26,548 nucleotides of DNA from an uncultured Atopobium sp. (GCA_938036925.1 CALHVU010000036.1:1-26548); one strand, 5' to 3'. Shown: positions 1 to 8,330, counted from the stretch's first letter. The notes: generated by a model from the sequence alone, not told the origin. Made by a program: numbers and translations.

Positions 1-356
1 CAAATGTCATTGGTCGTCCGGTAGCTGCGCTTTTAAGCGCAAGAAACGCTACGGTGACGGTGTGCCACAGCAAGACAAAAGACCTTGCTGCTACGCTTAA
101 GCAGGCAGAGGTTGTGGTTGCGGCTGCAGGTCGTGCGCACCTTATTGGGGCTGACTACGTAAGAGCTGGTCAGACCATCATTGACGTGGGCATTAACTGG
201 GATGAAGCAGCTCAAAAGCTTGTTGGCGATGTTAATACAGAGCAGGTAGCTCCTCTGGTAAGTGCTTATACTCCTGTTCCTGGCGGTGTAGGTAGCGTGA
301 CAACGGCAATTCTTGCTCGCCATGTTGTTGCCGCAGCTCAAAGAACGCTTGCATAA
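1..356 (+). CDS. folD: FolD, methylenetetrahydrofolate dehydrogenase/cyclohydrolase, 3' part only
   Basis: This is the C-terminal part of the bifunctional cytosolic enzyme that interconverts 5,10-methylene-, 5,10-methenyl- and 10-formyl-tetrahydrofolate using NADP. The reading frame is already open at position 3, so the gene starts upstream of the window and about 117 C-terminal residues are seen. The visible part begins inside the dinucleotide-binding Rossmann segment with VIGRPVAALL and continues through TVCHSKT and IIDVGIN. It ends with the family signature PVPGGVGSVTTAIL, followed by TAA at 354-356. folE starts 21 bases downstream, so the two are probably co-transcribed. The family call is secure. 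Only the N-terminal substrate-binding half, with the catalytic lysine region, is missing, and that is because of the window edge. Confidence 0.96.
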   Translation, partial: NVIGRPVAALLSARNATVTVCHSKTKDLAATLKQAEVVVAAAGRAHLIGADYVRAGQTIIDVGINWDEAAQKLVGDVNTEQVAPLVSAYTPVPGGVGSVTTAILARHVVAAAQRTLA

Positions 357-377
357 GAGTGAAAGGTAGGTTGCCTC

Positions 378-965
378 ATGGCAGCGGAAAATAACTATAA
401 AGAGCTTGACCAAGAGCGCGTAAAAGCCGCGGTCAAGGAGTTTTTGCTTGCTATTGGTGAGGATCCAGAGCGAGAAGGTCTGCTTGATACACCAGACCGT
501 GTTGCTCGTGCTTGCGTGGAGCTCTTTGGTGGCATGCAGGAAAACCCTGCAGCTCATCTACGCAAGCAGTTCCATGAAGAGGGCAATAAAGAGATGGTTA
601 TTGTCCGCGACATTCCTTTCTCATCTACCTGCGAGCATCACATTTTGCCTTTTGTTGGCAAGGCACACGTCTGCTATATCCCGCAGAATGGCCGCATTAC
701 CGGCCTTTCCAAGATTGCTCGCTGCGTCAGCGGATATTCTCGCCGCTTGCAGGTACAGGAGCGCTTAACGGGCCAGATTGCAGACGCTATGGTAGAAGAG
801 CTTGATCCCTTGGGCGTTTTGGTGGTTATGGAGGCCGAGCACACGTGCATGAGCATGCGCGGTATTAGGGCATCGGGTGCTTTGACCACCACGTCTGCGG
901 TTCGTGGCATTTTTAAAACTAACGAGAAAACCCGTGCAGAAGCTATGCGTCTGCTTGGTCTATAA
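378..965 (+). CDS. folE: GTP cyclohydrolase I (type IA)
   Basis: This enzyme converts GTP to 7,8-dihydroneopterin triphosphate, the first committed step of folate synthesis. The 195-residue length is typical of the type IA family. Zinc-site residues are visible as Cys85 and His88 in STCEHHILPF and Cys157 in EHTCMSMRG. The conserved stretch LLDTPDRVARA lies near residue 35, and the C-terminal FKTNEKTRAEAMRLL is characteristic. The ATG at 378 follows a purine-rich AAAGGTAGG region. The gene sits between folD and folC with short gaps (21 and 12 bases), which fits one folate operon. No folB, folK or folP is present in the window, so the middle of the pathway must be encoded elsewhere. Confidence 0.97.
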   Translation: MAAENNYKELDQERVKAAVKEFLLAIGEDPEREGLLDTPDRVARACVELFGGMQENPAAHLRKQFHEEGNKEMVIVRDIPFSSTCEHHILPFVGKAHVCYIPQNGRITGLSKIARCVSGYSRRLQVQERLTGQIADAMVEELDPLGVLVVMEAEHTCMSMRGIRASGALTTTSAVRGIFKTNEKTRAEAMRLLGL

Positions 966-977
966 GAGGTTTGTGCA

Positions 978-2402
978 ATGAGCTATTCCGTTCCTTTTTC
1001 TGTGCCTGAGCTGAGCTACGAGCAGTCTTTAAAGGTACTTCACGATACAAAGAAGTTTGGTATTCAGCCCCTGCTGGAGAGCGTGGAAGACATGCTCAAA
1101 GAGCTGGGCAACCCTGATCTTTGCTTTAAGAGTGTCCAGATTGCAGGCACTAACGGCAAAACGTCTACCTCCAGGTATACGGCAGCCCTGCTCAAGGGAG
1201 AGGGTCTCAAGACCGCTCTGTACACATCTCCTGAGCTCATCAGCTATACCGAGCGCATGGAGATCAATGGCACGCCCGTCTCTGAGGCTGCTTTTGCTCA
1301 CGGCGTTTCAGCTGCTCAGGTAGCAGGGGAGCGCGTCAACGCTCAGCGAGCCGCCTTGGGCGAGCGTCCTTATGACATCACCGAGTTTGACCTGCTTACC
1401 GTTGCAGCTCTAGTGGTCTTTGCCGAGGCAGAGACTGACGTCTGTGTGCTTGAGTGTGGCATGGGTGGCAGATGGGACGCAACAAGCGCCGCTCAAAACA
1501 TCACCTCCGTTGCCATCACGGGCGTTGGCCTGGATCACACGCGCATCCTAGGCGATACCCTTGAAGCTATTGCTGGCGAGAAGGCCGCCATCATCAAGCC
1601 TGGTCGAACCTGCGTGCTTGGTGTGGGAACGACAACTCCTCAAAGTGTCCAAGACGTATTCTTGTCCCAGGCAGCTTCTGCAGGCGTTGTCCCAACTCTT
1701 CTTGTGGCTGACAAGCTAGAAGACGTTGAGGGAGAGGTTTCTGCTGGTAAGGCTACTGACCATCCAGAGCTGCCTCACGCTCACTTCTTCATTACCAAAA
1801 AGCCTAAGAGCATTGGATTCCCGCTTGAGCTTACGGTTGTGACACCGCGTGCAACTTACGAGGATCTTGCTGCACTTAAACCAAGCTACCAGGCAGCAAA
1901 CATTGCTTTGGCAACCTGCTTAGCTGAGGATTTTCTTGGTCGTCCGCTTGATGCAGAAAAAGCGTTTTTCTCCACAACCAGGTGTCCTACACCCGGTAGG
2001 TTCCAACTGCTTCAGCCAAAGCCTTTAGTCCTTATCGACGCGGCTCACAACCCCCAGTCAATTGAGACATTCTTAACTGCTATCCGCTCAATTGAGCCAG
2101 AAGTTACCAACCGTCCTATGCTTTTGACTGCGGTGTTTGCAGATAAAGATGTCAAGGGCATCGCAGAACTTCTCGCCAAAGAGTTCCCTGAGGTGGCGGT
2201 AACCCAGACGGATAACGAGCGCGCCATGGATGCAGATGAGCTTGCTGAACTGTACAAAGCCTGCGGCGCTAACGTGGTAGCTGTCTACAAAAGTGTCCCT
2301 GAAGCAGTGGACGCATTGCGCGAGAAGGGCTTTGTGGCATGTGGAACAATTTCACTTGCTGGCGAGGTTGCTGCACAATTTAGTGATGCTTTGGTAAAAT
2401 AA
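978..2402 (+). CDS. folC: FolC, bifunctional dihydrofolate/folylpolyglutamate synthase
   Basis: This Mur-ligase-family enzyme adds L-glutamate to dihydropteroate to make dihydrofolate, and extends polyglutamate tails on reduced folates using ATP. The product is 474 residues. The nucleotide-binding loop GTNGKTS is at about residues 57-63. TEFDLLTVAAL and ECGMGGRWDAT are in the central ligase domain, and LIDAAHNPQS marks the start of the C-terminal domain. An AGAGG ribosome-binding site precedes the ATG at 978, and the gene is only 12 bases after folE. The segment around residues 230-275 looks like a slightly longer linker than in compact FolC proteins. Whether both activities are present cannot be told from sequence alone. 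The presence of FolE in the same operon suggests de novo synthesis, for which the dihydrofolate synthase step would be needed. Confidence 0.94.
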   Translation: MSYSVPFSVPELSYEQSLKVLHDTKKFGIQPLLESVEDMLKELGNPDLCFKSVQIAGTNGKTSTSRYTAALLKGEGLKTALYTSPELISYTERMEINGTPVSEAAFAHGVSAAQVAGERVNAQRAALGERPYDITEFDLLTVAALVVFAEAETDVCVLECGMGGRWDATSAAQNITSVAITGVGLDHTRILGDTLEAIAGEKAAIIKPGRTCVLGVGTTTPQSVQDVFLSQAASAGVVPTLLVADKLEDVEGEVSAGKATDHPELPHAHFFITKKPKSIGFPLELTVVTPRATYEDLAALKPSYQAANIALATCLAEDFLGRPLDAEKAFFSTTRCPTPGRFQLLQPKPLVLIDAAHNPQSIETFLTAIRSIEPEVTNRPMLLTAVFADKDVKGIAELLAKEFPEVAVTQTDNERAMDADELAELYKACGANVVAVYKSVPEAVDALREKGFVACGTISLAGEVAAQFSDALVK

Positions 2403-2488
2403 ATTTATCTGCGACATTTCGCTCCATTTTGAGGCAGTTTGTCGTACGATTTAGGAGAGAACAAAAAGCCAGCAGAAGGGGCTGTCAG

Positions 2489-2920
2489 ATGCAGGAGATT
2501 CTTGATCAGATTATTACACCTGAGGTACGTATGGTTATTTACCTCATGGTCATTTGCGTCGTAATGCTTTATATCCTTTCCATCATCTACGTTATTCGTG
2601 ACGCTCAGCGCCGCGGCGCAGAGCCTTGGTGGATGTGGGCAGTCATTTCTGTTGTTCCTGTTGTTGGTCTGCTTGCATACGTTATTTTGCGTCCAAGCAG
2701 CTACCTCATTGACCGCGAGGAGCAGGACCTTGATATTGCCCTTCGTGAGCACCAGCTTTCTCACTACGGCATCTGCCCTAAGTGCTCCGCTCCAATTGAC
2801 CGCGATTTTATCGTATGTCCAATCTGCAATACGCAGGTTAGAAACGTTTGCCCAACATGCCATCGTCCTCTGAACGCAGACTGGAAGGTTTGCCCTTACT
2901 GCCGTACTCGCATTCAATAA
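2489..2920 (+). CDS. Membrane protein with C-terminal double zinc ribbon
   Basis: This is an unrecognised small protein of 143 residues. Two hydrophobic segments (about residues 15-36 and 49-67) resemble the short N-terminal membrane module often called PLDc_N. They are followed by a charged linker and two CxxC-CxxC zinc ribbons: Cys96/99 with 110/113, and Cys121/124 with 135/138. The ribbons have the CPxC spacing of DZANK-type double ribbons. The ATG at 2489 is preferred because AGAAGGGG lies seven bases upstream. An in-frame TTG at 2429 would add 20 residues but lacks a good ribosome-binding site. The ribbons are inferred to face the cytoplasm. The gene lies between folC (87 bases upstream) and thrS (137 bases downstream), which gives no clear functional hint. 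It could be a membrane-anchored scaffold or a nucleic-acid-binding protein. Confidence 0.85.
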   Translation: MQEILDQIITPEVRMVIYLMVICVVMLYILSIIYVIRDAQRRGAEPWWMWAVISVVPVVGLLAYVILRPSSYLIDREEQDLDIALREHQLSHYGICPKCSAPIDRDFIVCPICNTQVRNVCPTCHRPLNADWKVCPYCRTRIQ

Positions 2921-2973
2921 CGTTTGGTTTTGTTCTTTATGATGGCAATCTGGTGTTTTACAACAGAGACTAT

Positions 2974-3017
2974 GTAGGCGTCTGCTCCTAAGCTCCTGTG
3001 TGAGCAGAGTAGGCGCC
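2974..3017 (+). promoter_or_regulatory. Structured leader hairpin upstream of thrS
   Basis: TCTGCTC (2981-2987) is a perfect inverted repeat of GAGCAGA (3002-3008). It is extended outward by GGCG (2977-2980) against CGCC (3014-3017) across a five-base bulge. A second GCTC (2992-2995) inside the loop could pair with the same GAGC, giving an alternative smaller hairpin. The heptamer GTAGGCG also occurs as a direct repeat on each side (2974-2980 and 3009-3015). No run of T follows, so it is not a simple terminator. Its position 41 bases before the thrS start suggests control of translation or mRNA stability, which is inference. Confidence 0.4.
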
Positions 3018-3057
3018 GTGCCTGTTTCTATGAGTATCTACCTCTGAGGGGTTTTAC

Positions 3058-4824
3058 ATGAAGGTTTTATATAACGACGGTCATGTTGGCGAGATTAACA
3101 ATCCAGCTGAAGAGCTTGAGGTTATTCGCCACGATGCAGCTCATCTGCTTGCTCAGGCTTTGAAGCGTCTGTATCCTCACGCACAGTTTGCCTATGGTCC
3201 AGCAACCGAAAATGGTTTCTACTATGACGTTGATCTTGGAGACACCAAGGTTAACGAGGATGATTTCCCAGCTATCGAAGCTGAGATGAAGAAGATTGCC
3301 AAAGAGAACCTCAAGATTGAGACGTTTGAGCTTCCTCGCGACGAGGCTATTGCCTACATGAAGGAGCGCGGCGAGTCTTACAAGGTTGAGCACATTGGCG
3401 ATCTTGCTCCTGACGCACACATCACCTTCTACAAGCAGGGCGAATACGTTGACATGTGCGTTGGCCCTCACATGCTTTACACCAAGGGTGTTAAGGCCTT
3501 CAAGCTAACCAGCATCTCTGGTGCGTATTGGAAGGCCGATAAGAACAACAAGATGCTCACCAGAATTTATGGTGTTGCCTTTGGTTCCAAAGAGGAGCTT
3601 GCTCAGTACCTCAAGATGATTGAAGAGGCCGAGAAGCGCGACCACAGGAAGATTGGTCGCGAGATGGAGCTCTTCATGATGTCCGACTTTGGTCCAGGAT
3701 CCCCATTCTGGCTTCCAAACGGTATGGCTCTGCGCAACGCTCTGACCGATTACTGGCATGAGATGCAGGCTCGCTTTGGTTATCAGGAGGTTCAGACTCC
3801 ACTGATCCTCTCGCGTTCCCTTTGGGAGACTTCTGGTCACTGGGATCACTACAAAGAGAATATGTACACCACCACGGTAGATGAAGAGGACTTTGCCATT
3901 AAGCCTATGAACTGCCCTGGTGCTTGCTTAATTTATAAGTCTAAGCCACGCTCTTATAGGGATCTTCCTATGAAGCTGGCTGAGGCTGGTCTTGATCATC
4001 GTTACGAGATGAAGGGCGCTCTGCACGGTCTGTTCCGTGTTCGTGAGTTTACTCAGGACGACGCACACCTCTTTATCCGCCCTGATCAGATTACTGAGCA
4101 GGTCACGGATGCATCTCACCTCATCACTGCTTACTATGCACAGTTTGGCTTCCCATACCGCGTTGAGCTTTCTACACGCCCAGAGGATTCCATGGGTTCT
4201 GATGAGGATTGGGAGCGCGCTGAGCAGGGCCTGCGTGACGCACTTGAGTCTATGGGTATTGAGTACGTGGTCAACGAGGGCGACGGTGCGTTCTACGGTC
4301 CTAAGATTGACTTCCATCTGACCGACTGCCTTGGCCGTTCTTGGCAGTGCGGTACCATCCAGCTTGACTTCCAGCTGCCTCACAACTTCCAGCTTGAGTA
4401 CATTGACTCCGATGGCACCAAGAAGCAGCCAATCATGATTCACCGCGCTGGCTTTGGTTCCTTCGAGCGCTTCATTGGTATTCTGACCGAGAATTACGAA
4501 GGCAAGTTCCCTGTCTGGCTGAGCCCATGCCAGGTCAAGGTTCTTCCTGTCTCCGAGAAGTCTCGCCCTTATGCTCATGAGGTTGCCGATAAGCTTGCTG
4601 CCGCTGGTATTCGCGTTAAGGTGGATGACCGTGACGAGAAGATCGGCTATAAGATTCGTGAGGCTCGCTCCCTTGACCGTGTTCCTTATATGCTCATCCT
4701 TGGTGAGCAGGAGGTTGAGGCAGGAAACATTTCTGTTCGCGACCGTTCTAACGAGACTCACGTTGCAGAGCTCGACGAGTTTATTGCTCAGGTTGTCAAA
4801 GAGAATGCTGAGCGCGTTGGTTAA
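3058..4824 (+). CDS. thrS: Threonyl-tRNA synthetase, lacking the TGS domain
   Basis: This enzyme charges tRNA-Thr with threonine. The 588-residue product is shorter than the usual 640 or so because the N-terminal TGS domain is absent. The protein enters the editing domain almost at once, with HDAAH at residues 25-29 and CVGPH at 134-138 giving the editing-site His/Cys residues. The class II catalytic core follows at roughly residues 205-485. NCPGAC supplies the zinc cysteine, RVREFTQDDAHLF is motif 2, and HRAGFGSFERFIG is motif 3. The last 100 or so residues form the anticodon-binding domain. The ATG at 3058 follows GAGGGG. Codon choice is strongly biased, which suggests high expression. No T-box leader is seen upstream, only a small hairpin. 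Confidence 0.97.
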   Translation: MKVLYNDGHVGEINNPAEELEVIRHDAAHLLAQALKRLYPHAQFAYGPATENGFYYDVDLGDTKVNEDDFPAIEAEMKKIAKENLKIETFELPRDEAIAYMKERGESYKVEHIGDLAPDAHITFYKQGEYVDMCVGPHMLYTKGVKAFKLTSISGAYWKADKNNKMLTRIYGVAFGSKEELAQYLKMIEEAEKRDHRKIGREMELFMMSDFGPGSPFWLPNGMALRNALTDYWHEMQARFGYQEVQTPLILSRSLWETSGHWDHYKENMYTTTVDEEDFAIKPMNCPGACLIYKSKPRSYRDLPMKLAEAGLDHRYEMKGALHGLFRVREFTQDDAHLFIRPDQITEQVTDASHLITAYYAQFGFPYRVELSTRPEDSMGSDEDWERAEQGLRDALESMGIEYVVNEGDGAFYGPKIDFHLTDCLGRSWQCGTIQLDFQLPHNFQLEYIDSDGTKKQPIMIHRAGFGSFERFIGILTENYEGKFPVWLSPCQVKVLPVSEKSRPYAHEVADKLAAAGIRVKVDDRDEKIGYKIREARSLDRVPYMLILGEQEVEAGNISVRDRSNETHVAELDEFIAQVVKENAERVG

Positions 4825-4840
4825 AAGGGTTTCAGACAAA

Positions 4841-5632
4841 GTGCAGGTTATGGGTGGCACCGCGCAGGATGGCGCAGGCGGCACGAAGAGTGTCGGTGCA
4901 ATCGACGGCGTCAAGCAAACCGTAACTGACGTTGTCGCGCAAACCGTAACCGACGTTGTCACGCAAACCGCAACCAACGTTGTAGCTGAATACGTAAAAA
5001 TGACAGGGGCAGGCCGTGCGCGGCTTGTCCCTGTTTCCTATGTAGACGAACTTCTCGCCACACTGATTGCGGGTGGAGCAAGCGTCGTGGAGCCGCTTGC
5101 TGGCGTGCCTGTTGAGGTGTGCGACATCAAAGGCAGAGCTGCGGCAGGGGAGCTGCTGGTGGCGGATGTGCGTACGATTGGAGCCGAGTTCAGCCCGGCA
5201 TGTCGTCTGGGAGCAGAGATCGCAGTAGCCGAGGACGCTCGGGTGCCGGGATATGTTGTCGTGTGCATGCGGAAGTGCTGCATACCGTGGGTAGCAGAGG
5301 CGGTTGAAGCAAAAGCGTGTCCTGCAGAGGACGTGACGATTTCTGCCACGGGAGCGGAAGAGCAGGCGAGTGCACGATCTTCTCGCCACGCAGCGTGCGA
5401 CGCGGCGCAGGTGGTTGCCGCGTACCTGGCGTGCCATCCGCGCGTCGAGGCGGTGCGCTATCCGGGTCTCAAGACGGATCCGAGCTTTACGCGCGCAACA
5501 TCGCAGCTGGTGGGTGGTTTTGGCCCGTACGTGGATTACATGTGGAGAGAATCGCCAGGTGAATGGCATAGATTTACAGCAACTAATGAAGACGCCAGAA
5601 CGCAGATTATAAATTTTGAGAGACTCGGTTAA
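4841..5632 (+). CDS. Degenerate Cys/Met-metabolism PLP-family-like protein, probably non-catalytic
   Basis: The frame is 263 codons from a GTG at 4841, with an AAAGGG 11 bases upstream; ATG 4850 is the alternative. The last 90 or so residues resemble the small C-terminal domain of cystathionine gamma-synthase/lyase enzymes: VVAAYLACHPRVEAVRYPGL, then LVGGFGPYVDY. The preceding 100 residues faintly follow the PLP-binding half (PVEVCDI, ELLVADV, LGAEIAVAEDARV). Where the family normally has Ser-x-Thr-Lys carrying the PLP lysine, this frame has AEDARV, so no Schiff-base lysine is seen. The N-terminal domain of a full-length enzyme (about 380-400 residues) is missing. It is replaced by a Gly/Ala/Thr segment with three 8-residue repeats. 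The region is visibly richer in GC and in unusual codons than thrS or adhE. It could be a decaying gene, a divergent functional paralogue or an acquired fragment. Confidence 0.6.
   Translation: MQVMGGTAQDGAGGTKSVGAIDGVKQTVTDVVAQTVTDVVTQTATNVVAEYVKMTGAGRARLVPVSYVDELLATLIAGGASVVEPLAGVPVEVCDIKGRAAAGELLVADVRTIGAEFSPACRLGAEIAVAEDARVPGYVVVCMRKCCIPWVAEAVEAKACPAEDVTISATGAEEQASARSSRHAACDAAQVVAAYLACHPRVEAVRYPGLKTDPSFTRATSQLVGGFGPYVDYMWRESPGEWHRFTATNEDARTQIINFERLG
4913..4984 (+). repeat. Three tandem 24-bp repeats inside the PLP-like frame
   Basis: Three copies (4913-4936, 4937-4960, 4961-4984) share the core CAAACCGTAACCGACGTTGT with a few substitutions. They encode KQTVTDVV, AQTVTDVV and TQTATNVV. 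The copies are in frame, so changes in copy number would keep the reading frame. The decay in copy three is spread over several positions. Confidence 0.9.
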
Positions 5633-5657
5633 CGGTAAGCACTTGTTTAGCAGACCT

Positions 5658-5666
5658 TGGTATAAT
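5658..5666 (+). promoter_or_regulatory. Extended -10 promoter for adhE
   Basis: TGG followed directly by TATAAT (5661-5666) gives a consensus extended -10 element. It lies 33 bases before the adhE start, and AGAAGGGG precedes the ATG. No good -35 hexamer is found at 16-18 bases, which is acceptable for extended -10 promoters. No obvious Rex-type palindrome was seen around it. Confidence 0.65.
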
Positions 5667-5699
5667 TTGAATTAATGTTCCTAAATAGAAGGGGATTCT

Positions 5700-8318
5700 A
5701 TGGCAAAGAAGGCTACTCAAATTGAGGATGTTGATACTTTGCTCAAGCGCCTCGAAGAGATGCGCGAGGCACAGGCAGAGTTTGCAACATTCACTCAGGA
5801 GCAGGTCGATAAGATTTTCTATGAAGCTGCTCTTGCGGCTGAGAAAAATCGTATCCCTCTTGCTCGCATGGCAGTTGAAGAAACTGGCATGGGTGTAATG
5901 GAAGATAAGGTTATCAAGAACCATTACGCAGCAGAGTACATTTACAACAAGTACAAGGACATGAAGACCTGTGGTGTTGTAGAGGATGATCCAGCTGCAG
6001 GTTATCGAGTTGTAGCCGAGCCAATGGGTATCGTAGCTGCAGTTATTCCAACTACTAACCCAACCTCTACCGCTATTTTCAAGACACTTCTTGCTCTGAA
6101 GACAAGAAACGCCATTATTATTTCCCCACACCCACGCGCAAAAGAGTGCACTATTGCTGCTGCTCGTATTGTTCGCGATGCTGCCGAGAAGGCCGGCTGC
6201 CCCAAGGGTATTATCGACTGGGTACCAGCTCCTACCATTGATATGACTGCAGCAGTCATGAGCAACGCCGATATCATCCTGGCAACCGGTGGCCCAGGTA
6301 TGGTTAACGCAGCTTACTCTTCTGGTAAGCCAGCTCTGGGCGTTGGTCCTGGTAACACTCCTGCTATCATTGACGATACCGCTGACATCAAGCTTGCCGT
6401 CAGCTCCATCATTCACTCTAAGACGTTCGACAACGGTATGATCTGCGCTTCCGAGCAGTCTGTTACCGTCCTTGATAGCGTTTATGACCAGGTCAAGAAG
6501 GAGTTTGCTGATCGCGGCTGCTACTTCCTGCATGGTAAGGAGCTTGACGCTGTCCGTAAGACTGTTATTGTCAACGGTGCTGTTAATGCAGGTATTGTTG
6601 GTAAGTCTGCTCACTTCATCGCAAAGACTGCTGGCGTCGACGTCCCAGAGAAGACCAAGATTCTTATTGGTGAGGTAACCTCTGTTGAGCCTTCAGAAGA
6701 GATGGCTCACGAGAAGCTTTCTCCAGTTCTAGGTATGTATCGCGCAAAGAACTTTGACGAGGCTATTGCTAAGGCTGAGCGTCTTGTTGCTGATGGCGGC
6801 TATGGTCACACCAGTTCTCTTTACGTCAACATCAATGAGAAAGAGAAGATTGCTAAGCACCAGGAGGCAATGAAGACCTGTCGTATCCTGATCAATACAC
6901 CTTCCTCTCAGGGTGGTATTGGAGACCTCTACAACTTCAAGATGGCTCCATCCCTAACCCTTGGCTGCGGCAGCTGGGGCGGCAACTCCGTTTCCGGTAA
7001 CGTTGGCCCACAGCACCTGCTTAACTACAAGTCTGTTGCAGAGAGGCAAGAGAATATGCTTTGGCTTCGTGTACCTGAGAAGGTCTACTTCAAGAGGGGC
7101 TGCATGCCTCTTGCTCTCCGTGAGCTTAAAGAGGTCTATAACAAGAAGCGCGTCTTCATTGTCACAGACCAGTTCCTTTACAAGAGTGGCTTCACCAAGA
7201 CTATCGAGGAGACCCTGGATTCCCTGGGTATTGTTCACTCTTCATTCTGGGATGTTGCTCCAGATCCAACCCTTCAGTGCGCTCTTGAGGGCGTAGCTCG
7301 CATTCGCTCCTTCGAGCCAGACTGTATCATCGCAATCGGCGGCGGTTCTGCTATGGACGCAGGTAAGATTATGTGGTCCATGTACGAGAACCCAGAGGAG
7401 AAGTTTGAGGACATGGCAGCAGACTTCTTGGATATCCGCAAGCGTGTCTACAACTATCCTAAGATGGGCAACAAGGCATTCTTCGTTGCAATCCCAACCT
7501 CTTCTGGTACCGGTTCCGAGGTAACTCCATTTGCTATCATCACTGATGCTGACAATGGCGTTAAGTACCCACTTGCAGACTACGAGTTGCTGCCTAACAT
7601 GGCAATCGTTGATACCGACAACATGATGAGCCAGCCTAAGGGTCTGACCTCTGCTTCTGGTATTGACGTCCTTACTCACTGCCTCGAGGCATTTGTCTCC
7701 ATGATGGCATCTGACTACACAGACGGTATGGCTCTTCGTGGTATGAAGCTGGTCTTTGAGTACCTGCCACGTGCTTATGACAATCCAAACGATGTCGAGG
7801 CACGCGACCACATGGCAAACGCTTCCTGCCTGGGCGGCCTTGCATTTGCTAATGCATTCCTGGGTGTCAACCACTCCATGGCTCACAAGCTGGGCGCTTT
7901 CCACCACATTCCACACGGTTGGGCAAACGCAGTTATCCTTACTCGCGTTATGCGCTACAACGCAGCCGAGCGCCCAACAAAGATGGGTACCTTCCCACAG
8001 TACGATCACCCACACACTCTTGCACGTTATGCTGAGGCAGGTCGTTTCTGCGGTGTTACCGGTAAGGATGACCGTGAGGTCTTTGAGAACTTCGTCAAGA
8101 AGATTGAGGAGCTCAAGGCATACATCGGCGTCAAGGAGACCATCAAGGACTACGGCGTAGATGAGAAGTACTTCCTCGATACCCTTGACGAGATGTCTGA
8201 GCAGGCATTTGATGACCAGTGCACTGGCGCAAACCCACGCTATCCACTTGTCTCCGAGATTCGCGAGCTCTACTTGGATGCTTACTACGGCCGTGAGCCA
8301 GGCTTCTACGAGGACTAA
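5700..8318 (+). CDS. adhE: Bifunctional acetaldehyde-CoA/alcohol dehydrogenase
   Basis: This cytosolic enzyme reduces acetyl-CoA to acetaldehyde and then to ethanol, using two NADH. The 872-residue length matches the AdhE family. The N-terminal aldehyde dehydrogenase half carries the catalytic Cys249 in GMICASEQS and NADH-binding stretches such as ATGGPGMV. The C-terminal half is an iron-dependent alcohol dehydrogenase. It has IAIGGGSAMDAGK for nucleotide binding, and GIDVLTHCLEAF and HSMAHKLGAFHHIPHG for the metal site. Both active sites look intact. The gene has its own extended -10 promoter, a strong ribosome-binding site and a downstream terminator, so it is probably a single-gene transcript. 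Codon use is strongly biased, as expected for an abundant fermentation enzyme. AdhE competes with Pta/AckA in this window for acetyl-CoA. Confidence 0.98.
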   Translation: MAKKATQIEDVDTLLKRLEEMREAQAEFATFTQEQVDKIFYEAALAAEKNRIPLARMAVEETGMGVMEDKVIKNHYAAEYIYNKYKDMKTCGVVEDDPAAGYRVVAEPMGIVAAVIPTTNPTSTAIFKTLLALKTRNAIIISPHPRAKECTIAAARIVRDAAEKAGCPKGIIDWVPAPTIDMTAAVMSNADIILATGGPGMVNAAYSSGKPALGVGPGNTPAIIDDTADIKLAVSSIIHSKTFDNGMICASEQSVTVLDSVYDQVKKEFADRGCYFLHGKELDAVRKTVIVNGAVNAGIVGKSAHFIAKTAGVDVPEKTKILIGEVTSVEPSEEMAHEKLSPVLGMYRAKNFDEAIAKAERLVADGGYGHTSSLYVNINEKEKIAKHQEAMKTCRILINTPSSQGGIGDLYNFKMAPSLTLGCGSWGGNSVSGNVGPQHLLNYKSVAERQENMLWLRVPEKVYFKRGCMPLALRELKEVYNKKRVFIVTDQFLYKSGFTKTIEETLDSLGIVHSSFWDVAPDPTLQCALEGVARIRSFEPDCIIAIGGGSAMDAGKIMWSMYENPEEKFEDMAADFLDIRKRVYNYPKMGNKAFFVAIPTSSGTGSEVTPFAIITDADNGVKYPLADYELLPNMAIVDTDNMMSQPKGLTSASGIDVLTHCLEAFVSMMASDYTDGMALRGMKLVFEYLPRAYDNPNDVEARDHMANASCLGGLAFANAFLGVNHSMAHKLGAFHHIPHGWANAVILTRVMRYNAAERPTKMGTFPQYDHPHTLARYAEAGRFCGVTGKDDREVFENFVKKIEELKAYIGVKETIKDYGVDEKYFLDTLDEMSEQAFDDQCTGANPRYPLVSEIRELYLDAYYGREPGFYED

Positions 8319-8330
8319 TTCTCGCGTGCG

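Noticed and set aside
33..557. Minus-strand frame opposite folD/folE
   Set aside because: Both plus-strand genes are clearly real and conserved across this span.
3928..4977. 349-codon open frame on the minus strand opposite thrS
   Set aside because: It is antisense to a perfectly conserved synthetase gene with strongly biased codons. Such genes leave long open antisense frames, and the product has no domain features.
5629..5660. Rex-like operator upstream of adhE
   Set aside because: GGTTAACGG and TTGTTTAG fragments were considered, but no TTGTGAA/TTCACAA-type inverted repeat is present.
7242..8015. 257-codon minus-strand frame opposite adhE
   Set aside because: It is a shadow of adhE codon bias, with low-complexity Val/Ser/Leu-rich composition and no start signal.
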